The notes under the pieces are model-generated. The model was not told the DNA's origin. It did not search any database and saw nothing but the letters and a program-made list of their open reading frames with translations. Shown piece after piece: positions 37,740 to 45,900 of a stretch of DNA of 64,000 bases; the stretch's first letter is position 1; every line of letters starts with the position of its first letter. The stretch is taken from positions 1 to 64,000 of IMG/VR virus record IMGVR_UViG_3300043570_001980; one strand, 5' to 3'. A program made the translations under genes and the position numbers. This DNA comes from a virus.

Positions 37740-38530
37740 CACCCAAGCAACGCATTAAACACATTACCAAGTGGATCAAAGACTACGCCCGTAGTGCCAA
37801 AGTTGATACCCTGGTTGTTGGCATTTCGGGTGGGATTGACAGCTCAGTTGTCAGCGCACTTTGTGCCAACACTGGACTAAAAACCATTGTGGTGCAAATG
37901 CCTATTAGGCAAAACAAGAAACTAGATAATCGCAGTTCAATGCAGGCTTCTTGGTTGTTGGATCGCTATCAAGAAAACGTCACACACATGAGCATGGACT
38001 TGACCAAAGTTTTTGATTCATTTGAAAAAAATCTCATACCTTACTGTAGGGAAAATGCAGATGAACAACGAGTTTATCTAGCTTTTGCCAACTCACGTGC
38101 TAGATTGAGAATGATGACCTTGTACCAAATTGCACAAAGCCATGGTGGTATTGTTGTGGGCACAGGCAATCGGGTAGAAGACTTTGGTGTGGGCTTCTTT
38201 ACCAAATACGGTGATGGCGGCGTAGATATCAGTCCTATTGGTGACTGCATGAAAACTGCTGTGTGGGACATGGGTCGTGAATTTGGCTTGCCACAAGAAA
38301 TCATTGATGCGGCTCCTACAGATGGCCTATGGACAGATGGTCGTACCGACGAAGATCAATTGGGTATGACTTATCCAGAATTAGAACAGGCCATGCACCA
38401 AGCAGAAACCAATTCGGGTGTTGATAATGCACAAGAAAAGAAAAGGCTCAAAGCATACCGTGCTATACGTGCCCGAAACTTGCACAAAATGGAACCAATT
38501 CCGGTTTGTAAAATACCAGTTGACCACTAA
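37736..38530 (+). CDS. nadE: NAD synthetase (ammonia-type)
   Basis: 264 residues. LVVGISGGIDSSVVSALCA has the PP-loop SGGIDSS (31-37); the later GTGNRVEDFGVGFFTKYGDGGVDISPIGDC is the conserved NadE nicotinic-acid and ATP contact segment (G-T-x-N-x-x-E ... K-Y-G-D-G-x-x-D-x-x-P). No glutaminase domain, so it uses ammonia, the usual short bacterial type. It makes NAD from nicotinic acid adenine dinucleotide in the cytoplasm. ATG 37736 overlaps the upstream stop. No other NAD genes in the window. Confidence 0.95.
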   Translation: MTPKQRIKHITKWIKDYARSAKVDTLVVGISGGIDSSVVSALCANTGLKTIVVQMPIRQNKKLDNRSSMQASWLLDRYQENVTHMSMDLTKVFDSFEKNLIPYCRENADEQRVYLAFANSRARLRMMTLYQIAQSHGGIVVGTGNRVEDFGVGFFTKYGDGGVDISPIGDCMKTAVWDMGREFGLPQEIIDAAPTDGLWTDGRTDEDQLGMTYPELEQAMHQAETNSGVDNAQEKKRLKAYRAIRARNLHKMEPIPVCKIPVDH

Positions 38531-38548
38531 ATCTTGTTATGCTATAAT
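38520..38548 (+). promoter_or_regulatory. Sigma70-like promoter with +1 on the start codon
   Basis: TTGACC, 17 nt, TATAAT, 6 nt, ATG 38555. The -10 to ATG segment is itself an inverted repeat: ATGCTAT, AATA, ATAGCAT (38539-38556). Confidence 0.8.
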
Positions 38549-38554
38549 AATAGC

Positions 38555-38818
38555 ATGAAACTTGTACACAATCACTGCGATATTGTTGTTGAAACTCGCC
38601 CGTTTATGCAGGACGTTATGGTCATACTAGAAGGTGGCCTCGATGCAGGCGACTGGAGGTGGGCTCGGAAAGAGTTTACAGCTCGGCACGAACGCTGGAT
38701 AAAATGGATGATCCAACACGGCTACGAAGCAGGCCGACACTACTGGCCCTGCAAAGAAGGCTATCGTTTTTCTTCCGGCGCCCTGGCCACAGCATTTGTA
38801 TTGGGAATAACAAAATGA
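38555..38818 (+). CDS. Small Trp-rich protein, predicted leaderless
   Basis: 87 residues. KLVHNHCDIVVETRPFMQDVMVILEGGLDAGDWRWARKEFTARHERWIKWMIQHGYEAGRHYW. Alpha/beta, no motif. The longer frame from 38534 overlaps the -10 box, so ATG 38555 is chosen. Next gene coupled by ATGA. Confidence 0.6.
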   Translation: MKLVHNHCDIVVETRPFMQDVMVILEGGLDAGDWRWARKEFTARHERWIKWMIQHGYEAGRHYWPCKEGYRFSSGALATAFVLGITK

Positions 38819-39207
38819 GCATGCACTTACATCACCCTAGCTTGAGCCTTAACGGCAAGAAGCGTGGCAAAATCAAATTCCGTAATGCCGCAGAAGCACA
38901 ACGTGCTCGCGAACTCGAAGAGTCCTGGAAAGAACTACTAAAGACACAGGGCATTGAACAAGAAGAACGTCGACGTCGCCGTGCTATGACAGCCGAGCCA
39001 TTGACATATAAATTGAGCACACCTGCGGGTAGAGAAACTCCTAAAATTCCCAGTCTTGACACATGGGTCACTGGTGCTGTAACTATCAAACAAACTCCAC
39101 AGTACACAGGGACAAAGGTCAAAGGTATTGGTACCATGCACAAGAGCAATGCTGTCCCTATCTTTAGTGATGAGGAAGCCATTGAAATTTCAACAATGAG
39201 ACGATAA
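38815..39207 (+). CDS. Unknown basic protein with HHPSLSLNGKKRGK start
   Basis: 130 residues. N-terminal LHHPSLSLNGKKRGKIKFRNAAEAQRARELEESWKELL is basic and helical, followed by a beta region with TPKIPSLDTW. It resembles a conserved hypothetical protein of other large phages. Function unknown. Start by ATGA overlap. Confidence 0.65.
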   Translation: MSMHLHHPSLSLNGKKRGKIKFRNAAEAQRARELEESWKELLKTQGIEQEERRRRRAMTAEPLTYKLSTPAGRETPKIPSLDTWVTGAVTIKQTPQYTGTKVKGIGTMHKSNAVPIFSDEEAIEISTMRR

Positions 39208-39480
39208 ATGAACAAAGAAATTGTAGAAAAGTTAATTAAAAAAGTAGGAACAGATGTCAGTGGACGTTGGATGAGCATCATGGATGTAGAAAAACTAATT
39301 GAACTCACAGTTAGAGAATGCATTGAATTGATTGATCAAACTCCAACACATTGTGCATACACCTCCTACGATCTGAGTATTGTAAAATGTACATTGGAAA
39401 AATCAATTGACAAATTACACATGGATTTTGAACTAAAAAAACACCACAGCAAGGACTTTGATTATGACAGCATTTGTTGA
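39208..39480 (+). CDS. Small acidic helical protein, 90 residues
   Basis: Starts directly after the previous stop. KEIVEKLIKKVGTDVSGRWMSIMDVEKLIELTVRECIELIDQTPTH is a helical domain recalled from other T4-type genomes, function unknown. Confidence 0.6.
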   Translation: MNKEIVEKLIKKVGTDVSGRWMSIMDVEKLIELTVRECIELIDQTPTHCAYTSYDLSIVKCTLEKSIDKLHMDFELKKHHSKDFDYDSIC

Positions 39481-39613
39481 CGCAATGAATTTTTTCTTAG
39501 CAGGGTTTATTCTTGGCTTGTTTGGTCCAACACTTTATAAATTAATTCTAAAAATAATTGAAGAATTTAAACTAGCTAAACAACAATGGCGAGACAATGG
39601 GCAATCTCACTGA
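39464..39613 (+). CDS. Single-span membrane protein, 49 residues
   Basis: Overlaps the end of the preceding gene and the start of the next. One helix (FVDAMNFFLAGFILGLFGPTLYKLIL), then a basic amphipathic tail. Function unknown. Confidence 0.55.
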   Translation: MTAFVDAMNFFLAGFILGLFGPTLYKLILKIIEEFKLAKQQWRDNGQSH

Positions 39614-39836
39614 CTATTTTGAACGCAATGCTTATAAGCCAACTTGGTTTATTGGCGATCGCGTTGTAGGCAAATGGAATAAAATTCCCTTTGTTGGTAC
39701 TGTTGGCAATGATACTGTGATTAACCTGGTTGAGGGTCCTAGAGTTAGTGTACACTTAGACCTACCAATCAAGTATAAAGATACAGTACATAATGTTATA
39801 ATTGTCAAGCCAACTGACTTAAAAGTATTCAAATGA
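39597..39836 (+). CDS. Small beta-rich protein, 79 residues
   Basis: YKPTWFIGDRVVGKWNKIPFVGTVGNDTVINLVEGPRVSVHLDLPIKYKDTVHNVIIVKPTDL looks like an SH3-like small barrel. Coupled at both ends. Function unknown. Confidence 0.6.
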   Translation: MGNLTDYFERNAYKPTWFIGDRVVGKWNKIPFVGTVGNDTVINLVEGPRVSVHLDLPIKYKDTVHNVIIVKPTDLKVFK

Positions 39837-40678
39837 AAATTTATGTAACTAGCGATATCCATCTTGAGTTTGGAGATTGCATGATCAAGAACGAGGACAA
39901 TGCTGATGTGTTGATTCTTGGTGGCGACATCATGCTGGCACAAGACTTGCACGACCATCCTGAAAGCAACCAATTACTCACCGGGGCAATGTTGGAAACT
40001 CTGGGCTCTCGACAGAAAAATGCTGTGCGCTTTCGTGAGTTCTTGAGTCGCTGTAGCTTTCAATTTCCGCATGTGATCTATGTGGCTGGCAATCATGAAT
40101 TCTATCATGGCAAGTGGCCTATTGGCATCGAATACCTAAGAGAAGAATGTGTCAAGTTCCCCAACGTATACTTCATGGAAAACGACTCTAAAACCATCAA
40201 TGATGTCACCTTTGTTGGAAGCACATTGTGGACTGACATGAACCGAGGTGATCCACTGACCTTGCATGCCATTGCGGACATGATGAACGACTTCCGAATC
40301 ATCCGCAACAGTGATCTTGGTTTTACTACCCTGCGTCCAGCACATGTGGCACAGGCACACAAAAAGAGTGTGAGCTACATTAGATCAGTTGTAGCAGAAC
40401 AACATGATAGAAAGTTTGTGGTTGTGGGACACATGGCACCCAGTCGTATGAGTACTCATCCAAGATGGGCCAATGAACAGTTGATGAACGGTGGCTATAG
40501 CAGTAGTCTAGATGAGTTTATCCTGGATCACCCGCAGATTAAACTGTGGACACACGGGCACACCCATGAAGATTTTGACTATATGATTGGATCAACTCGT
40601 ATTGTGTGCAACCCACGTGGATACATCAACTACGAAGAACGTGCTGATCAATGGAAACCAAAGCTGGTGGAAATTTGA
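39833..40678 (+). CDS. Calcineurin-type metallophosphoesterase
   Basis: 281 residues with the full metal-site series: TSDIHLEF (7-14), LGGDIM (about 29-34), AGNHEFY (about 84-90), VVGHMAPS (about 198-205) and HGHTHEDF (about 240-247). It cleaves phosphate esters or anhydrides; substrate unknown. It is ATGA-coupled to the gene before and lies just upstream of IF-1, so both may share a transcript. Confidence 0.85.
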   Translation: MKIYVTSDIHLEFGDCMIKNEDNADVLILGGDIMLAQDLHDHPESNQLLTGAMLETLGSRQKNAVRFREFLSRCSFQFPHVIYVAGNHEFYHGKWPIGIEYLREECVKFPNVYFMENDSKTINDVTFVGSTLWTDMNRGDPLTLHAIADMMNDFRIIRNSDLGFTTLRPAHVAQAHKKSVSYIRSVVAEQHDRKFVVVGHMAPSRMSTHPRWANEQLMNGGYSSSLDEFILDHPQIKLWTHGHTHEDFDYMIGSTRIVCNPRGYINYEERADQWKPKLVEI

Positions 40679-40716
40679 CTAAGTAATTGTTTACTAAAAA
40701 GGAAATAATTTAAAAC

Positions 40717-40935
40717 GTGGCTAAAGAAGAAGGTTTCAGAATAGACGGGCAAGTGATCGACGTGTTGCCCAATGCAATGTTTAGAGTAAAACTTGCACAC
40801 ATGGAAGAGCCTGTAACAGGCGTAATTTCCGGAAAAATGCGACAACATAACATTAAGATTTTACTAGGCGACACAGTAGAAGTAGAGTTTAGTCCATACG
40901 ATCTCACACGTGGCCGTATCACTCGACGCCGGTAA
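40717..40935 (+). CDS. infA: Translation initiation factor IF-1
   Basis: A complete 72-residue S1-type OB-fold protein: [24 protein letters not shown], then [39 protein letters not shown]. The ISGKMR, I-x-I-L-x-GD and SPYDL-x-x-GRI motifs are those of bacterial IF-1, which binds the 30S A site and checks initiation. GTG start with AAAGGAAA site. Phage copies are rare and known mainly from very large phages. It could retune host initiation, for instance toward leaderless mRNAs (inference). Confidence 0.95.
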   Translation: MAKEEGFRIDGQVIDVLPNAMFRVKLAHMEEPVTGVISGKMRQHNIKILLGDTVEVEFSPYDLTRGRITRRR

Positions 40936-40938
40936 ATA
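40933..40938 (+). promoter_or_regulatory. Late-type box placing +1 on the SOD start
   Basis: GGTAAATA, with 5 nt to ATG 40944. It overlaps the infA stop, so chance is possible. Confidence 0.35.
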
Positions 40939-40943
40939 CATGT

Positions 40944-41492
40944 ATGGAATTACGTGACCACATCAATCTAGTAGAAGCAAGTACCCGTCCTGCCAAGCTG
41001 GAAACCACCCCGCTACCTTATGGCAAGAAAGACCTTGAACCTGTCATGAGTGAAGAAACCATAGACTATCATTTTGAACACTTGGCCCGAGGCTACGCCA
41101 AGCGGTACAACGCAGGAGAAGGCAATGCGGATTTTAATCGTGCTGGCAGTTTTTTACACAACAAGTTTTTCCCTCAGCTTAGGGCTCCCAAAGGCGCCAA
41201 TAGACCAAAAGGTGCAGTACTTGCGCTGATAGAAGAAAAGTTTAAAACCTACGAAGATTTCAAAGACGCTTTCAAAGAAACTGCAATGAAAATTCAAGGA
41301 TCAGGTTGGGTATACTTGAGCACCGGTGGTGACATCAAGACCATTGCCAACCATGCTGTTCGCACAGATATATGCGTACTTATTGATTGGTGGGAACATG
41401 CCTGGGCACTGGATTACCAAGCAGACAAAGAACGCTATCTAGACAATATTTGGAAGATCATTGACTGGGACGTTTGCAACCAACGTCTATAA
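40944..41492 (+). CDS. Fe/Mn superoxide dismutase
   Basis: 182 residues. Metal ligands can be placed: His43 in IDYHFEHLARGY, His72 in GSFLHNKFF, Asp148 and His152 in IDWWEHAWALDY. The start PLPYGKKDLEPVMSEETIDYH parallels the N-terminus of bacterial SODs. It removes superoxide, giving oxygen and hydrogen peroxide. The second His context (FLHNKFF for the usual WNHxFxW) is atypical. Fe or Mn cannot be told. No ribosome site is visible upstream, and the following gene overlaps by 19 nt. Confidence 0.9.
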   Translation: MELRDHINLVEASTRPAKLETTPLPYGKKDLEPVMSEETIDYHFEHLARGYAKRYNAGEGNADFNRAGSFLHNKFFPQLRAPKGANRPKGAVLALIEEKFKTYEDFKDAFKETAMKIQGSGWVYLSTGGDIKTIANHAVRTDICVLIDWWEHAWALDYQADKERYLDNIWKIIDWDVCNQRL

Positions 41493-42559
41493 TATCCAGA
41501 AATGGAATAAAAGTGTATTCAGTTTATCAGCATTGGGATCCATTAAAGGTAATGTCGGTGGGCATTAGCTATCCTCCTGAACTGTACGATTATATCACAA
41601 ACAAAAAAGTTCGTGAAGTATTTTATCAAATTGCCAACGAAACAGAACAAGATTACCAAAATCTAATCAAGTTATTAAACAGCTTTGGTGTAGAAACTGT
41701 CAGACCTGACATTGATGCCATGGTGGATCGTGCCCAGTACAGTATTAAAAATAATCAGCCTGTACCAGGACCCTGGGAAATGCAACCTAGAGATAATTCA
41801 ATAATGCTAGGAGAAACGTTTTATTTTTTAGGAAATAAAAAAACAAACTCCTCAATATTGTCATTGATAGAAAAACAAGGCAATCAAATTGAATTTCCAA
41901 TTGATACCGGATTTGAGTACATGGGCATGTCTGTCAAAATGAACGCCGCAATGACCACTCGCATTGGTAAAGATTTAATTGTGGGAACGTATCAAGAAGA
42001 ACCGGGCAAATATGCACTGAGTAATTTACAAAAGAACTTGCAGAGTAAATTACCAAACTATCGTGTTAAAATGATGGACACCAGCGGACACACAGACGGA
42101 TGTTTTTGTCCTGTGGTTCCTGGGCTGATATTAAGTATAATGCAACCCTATAATTACACAGAAAACTTTCCTGATTGGGAAATAGTTTACTTGCCGGGCG
42201 AGTCCTGGGAAAAAGTGCAACCGTTTCTAACTTTAAAACAAAAAAATCAAGGCAAATGGTGGGTTCCAGGGCAAGAGTTAAATCAAGATTTTACTGATTA
42301 CGTAGAAAGCTGGATGAATCATTGGGTGGGATACGTAGAAGAATCAGTGTTTGATGTAAATATGATTGTTGTTGACAAACAAAATGTCATTGTAAACGGA
42401 TACAACAAAACAGTATTTGATGCGTTTAGCAGGCATGGGGTTACTCCTCATATATGTAATTTCCGGCATAGGTATTTTTGGGATGGTGGATTACATTGTA
42501 TTACCAACGATTTACACCGTGAGGGTGTGATGCAGGATTATTTTCCTGGCAGGGGATAG
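41474..42559 (+). CDS. Amidinotransferase/deiminase superfamily enzyme
   Basis: 361 residues from TTG 41474; GTG 41513 is an alternative start. The guanidine-modifying signature is clear: QPRDNSIM (Pro-Arg-Asp at 105-107), DTSGHTDGCFCPVVPGLIL (His206-x-Asp208) and GGLHCITNDLHREG (catalytic Cys342). These match arginine:glycine amidinotransferase and StrB-like enzymes (N-P-R-D, H-x-D-x-x-x-x-P-L-x-P-G, G-x-x-H-C). Substrate could be arginine or another guanidino compound; the reaction is not provable from sequence. Unusual in a phage genome. Confidence 0.75.
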   Translation: MQPTSIISRNGIKVYSVYQHWDPLKVMSVGISYPPELYDYITNKKVREVFYQIANETEQDYQNLIKLLNSFGVETVRPDIDAMVDRAQYSIKNNQPVPGPWEMQPRDNSIMLGETFYFLGNKKTNSSILSLIEKQGNQIEFPIDTGFEYMGMSVKMNAAMTTRIGKDLIVGTYQEEPGKYALSNLQKNLQSKLPNYRVKMMDTSGHTDGCFCPVVPGLILSIMQPYNYTENFPDWEIVYLPGESWEKVQPFLTLKQKNQGKWWVPGQELNQDFTDYVESWMNHWVGYVEESVFDVNMIVVDKQNVIVNGYNKTVFDAFSRHGVTPHICNFRHRYFWDGGLHCITNDLHREGVMQDYFPGRG

Positions 42560-42584
42560 TGTGAAAAACATCACCATGTACAAC

Positions 42585-42590
42585 TATAAT
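42585..42590 (+). promoter_or_regulatory. Possible -10 box of the Fe-S carrier gene
   Basis: TATAAT 11 nt before ATG 42602; the -35 region is poor. If used, the leader is about five nt. Confidence 0.35.
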
Positions 42591-42601
42591 ATACATACAT
42601 T

Positions 42602-42922
42602 ATGAACATATCAGAATCAGCAGTTACTCGGCTTAGAGAGTTAAAACTTGAAGAAAACAACCCCAATCTCAAATTCCGTGTGTTTGTGCAAGGTGGCGGA
42701 TGTTCGGGTTTCCAATACGGATTTACCTTTGATGAAGAACAAAATGAAGACGATTTTGATTTTAAGTTTGACGATTTAACTATTGTGGTTGATTCTATGT
42801 CAATGACCTACATGCAAGAATGTGAAATTCGCTTTGATGAAAACGAATGGGGCAGTAGTTTTGTAATCAACAACCCGCAGGCTGCCACCACCTGCGGATG
42901 CGGATCAAGCTTTAGCGTTTAA
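42602..42922 (+). CDS. A-type iron-sulfur cluster carrier (IscA/ErpA/HesB family)
   Basis: 106 residues with all three ligand Cys: GGCSGFQYGF (Cys34) and TTCGCGSSF (Cys98, Cys100), spaced as in A-type carriers (C-x63-C-x-C). N-terminus ISESAVTRLRELKLEEN is the standard helix. It would carry Fe-S clusters to client proteins in the cytoplasm. Together with SOD it suggests a need to keep Fe-S or redox enzymes active in infection, including the radical SAM enzymes in this window (inference). Confidence 0.9.
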   Translation: MNISESAVTRLRELKLEENNPNLKFRVFVQGGGCSGFQYGFTFDEEQNEDDFDFKFDDLTIVVDSMSMTYMQECEIRFDENEWGSSFVINNPQAATTCGCGSSFSV

Positions 42923-42942
42923 CTGCAAATCTAACATGCGCA

Positions 42943-42966
42943 GGTTTGCGGTAAATACTGCAAACC
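42943..42966 (+). promoter_or_regulatory. Late-type promoter box inside an inverted repeat, tail-fibre operon
   Basis: Arms GGTTTGC (42943-42949) and GCAAACC (42960-42966) enclose GGTAAATACT, so the TAAATA box (42952-42957) is in the loop. A GGATC region and ATG 42983 follow. Confidence 0.6.
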
Positions 42967-42982
42967 AAAAGGATCTAGGCGC

Positions 42983-45900
42983 ATGTCCCAAGAAATTATC
43001 AATTACGGAGCCGCACCCAATGACGGCACAGGTGATCCGTTACGTGTAGCATTCATAAAAACCGACAATAATTTTGACCAAATCTGGGCCGCCGGTCCTG
43101 TTGGCTCAAATATTACCATACTCAACAACACCATACAGGTTACCAATACCAATGGTAATCTAACGCTGGCCACCAACGGAACTGGTGTTATTTCTACTAG
43201 AAATCATGTGCGCCCAAATATATCGCAGGTGTATGATATTGGTACCGCAAATCTACGATATCGGTTGGGTTATTTTACTGGCCTAAACATTGACGGCAAC
43301 GTGACAATTACAGGAAACTTGTCAGCAGGAAATATCAGTTACACCAGCAACGTTTTTGTTGGGGATTTAAAAGGTAGTGTGTTTGCAGATGACAGCACCA
43401 TAATGGTTGATGCCATTGACAATGTACTACGAGCCGGGGCAATTTACACAGATGACTATTTCTATGCCAATGGATCACCACTGGTATCCAGCTACGGCAA
43501 TGCCAATGTTACTGCATTGCTGGGCAATTTGGGCAGTAATACTATCAGCGGCACAGGTAACATCACAAGCACTGGTAACATTTCAGGTGGAAATATTCTT
43601 GGCAATGGTAGACAACTAACTGGCATTGTAAGTTCATATGGCAATAGTAATGTCACCACATTGTTGGGCAATTTAGGTAGTAATACTATCAGCGGAACAG
43701 GTAACATCACAAGCACTGGCAACATTTCAGGTGGATTTATTTTAGGTAACATCAGCCTAGCAAATGGATTTCCGGCAACATATGGCAATAGTAATGTCAC
43801 AACTTTGTTGAGCAATTTAGGTACCAATGTCATCAGTGGAACAGGCAACATCACAACCACCGCCAACATTTCTGGTTCTTACGTCAAAGGCAACGGCAGT
43901 CAACTCACTGGAATTTCAACTGCCGACACAGGCAATGTGACCTTTGATGATGTCAACATCATTGGCACAGGTAACTTAAATCTACAACCAAATGGTAGCA
44001 GTAGCGAATATTTAAATATTTACTTGACCGGGGCCGCGGATATACATGTGGCAGCCGGTGGTGGTAGTGGAAATGTAATTTTGGGCACAGATGAAGAAGC
44101 CAATGTTGCTGTTTTACAGGGCGGCAACGTGGCCATACAGGCCGGTAATGTTGCTGGAACCAAAACCTGGACATTTGACACCGCTGGCAACTTGACCTTG
44201 CCATTGAATAGTGTTGTTTATGAAACCAACATTCCGGATCAGGGACTTAGTGGTAGTGCCATTGCTTTAAAACCAACAGGTGGAACCAATGCTGATCAAG
44301 AGTTGTTGATTTATCCCACAGTCAATGATGCAAATCACTTGCACTTGACCACGGGCAACTTATACAACACAGAGTTGTTCTTAGGTGACGATAACCTGTA
44401 CGTCAAACTGGCCAACACCGGTAATATAGTGATCAACAGCAATGACGATGTGGGCAACTCAGCACAATGGACATTTGATCCCACTGGTAACTTGACCTTG
44501 CCATTAGGCAGTATTGTTTATGAAACCAACATTCCGGACCAATCACTTAGTGGTAGTGCCATTGCTTTAAAACCAACAGGTGGAACTACTACCAATCAAC
44601 AGTTATTGATTTATCCAACAGCGAATGACGGTGACCATATACACATGACAAGTGGAAACTTGTATACAACCGAGTTGTTCTTAGGTAGTGATAACTTCTA
44701 TGTCAAGTTAGCAAATACAGGTAATGTTGTTATCAATACCAACGACAACGCAGGCAACACAGCACAGTGGACCTTTGGCACAGGTGGTACTACACAATTC
44801 CCTAATAGCGTAATACTAGCACCAGTTAGTGAAAGTATCACTATGCAGAGTGATCAATATTCACAGTTGATGTGGCAAAACGCTAATGTAATCGTGGCCC
44901 CAAATATGGCCATTAACTCAAACTTCTATGTATCACAAAACAATGCTACCTTGGATATTGCCAAACGCGATGGTAGTGGTACTCAAGTAACCAAATCGTG
45001 GTATTGGAATGCAGATGGCACCCTAACATTACCAACCGCTGGTCGAATAAATTTTGATTATCTTTCTATCAGCAGTGATGCCAATGTTTCGGCATTTTAT
45101 GCTCCGGCTGGAAATGTTCAACTTGCTGCCGGCATTGGTGATGCACAAATAGTTGCAAATTCTCTAAATGATTCTAAGACCTGGACCTTTGGCAACACTG
45201 GTAATTTAACTGCTCCTGGCAACGTCAGTGCTGTGGGCAATGTCACTGCTGGTAACATATCAGCTGGATCAGGCACTATAACTGGCGGAAATATCAATGG
45301 TGCAAATTTCAATGGCAATGTAGCATTTGGCACTGGTACAGTAGGAGGTTCTGGCAACATCACAGGTGGCAACATCTTAACTGCAGGCATTGTCAGTGCC
45401 ACTGGCAACGTGTCTGGTAACTTTTTTATTGGTAATGGTAGCCAGTTAACTGGCATAGCCTCAAGTTATGGCAATGCCAATGTGGCCACATTCTTGGCTG
45501 CATATGGTAGCAATACTATCACAACCACAGGAAACATCACAGCCGGTAACTTGATTGGTAACATTTCAATTACCAGCAATGTGGTCGGTACGCAGGCAAA
45601 TGTTACCCTAGTTGCCGGCAGTTATTCCACTGTGTTTGACAACACCGGAAACTTGACTCTACCTGGCAATACTTTTGCTGTGAACTATGCCAACAACACC
45701 CCGGTGCCTGTGGTCACAAGGGTTGAGGGTTCCTGGACGGTGCCTGTGGGCAACAGCACCCAGAGTTTCACTGTGCCGATCAACAACACATATCAACTAT
45801 GGGTCAACTGCAACATACCCAACGGTATCATAGTCTACAATGCCACGGTCAGTGTGTCCAACACCAACGTGCCAGCAATAGGATATCAGTATGCCTGGAA

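Noticed and set aside
42544-42601. Full sigma70 promoter for the Fe-S carrier gene
   Set aside because: TATAAT is present but no acceptable -35 lies 16-18 nt upstream, so only a weak -10 was recorded.
43490-43920. CRISPR-like regular repeats
   Set aside because: Repeats are coding, about 145 nt long, and imperfect, in frame with a tail fibre. No spacer/repeat structure or cas genes.
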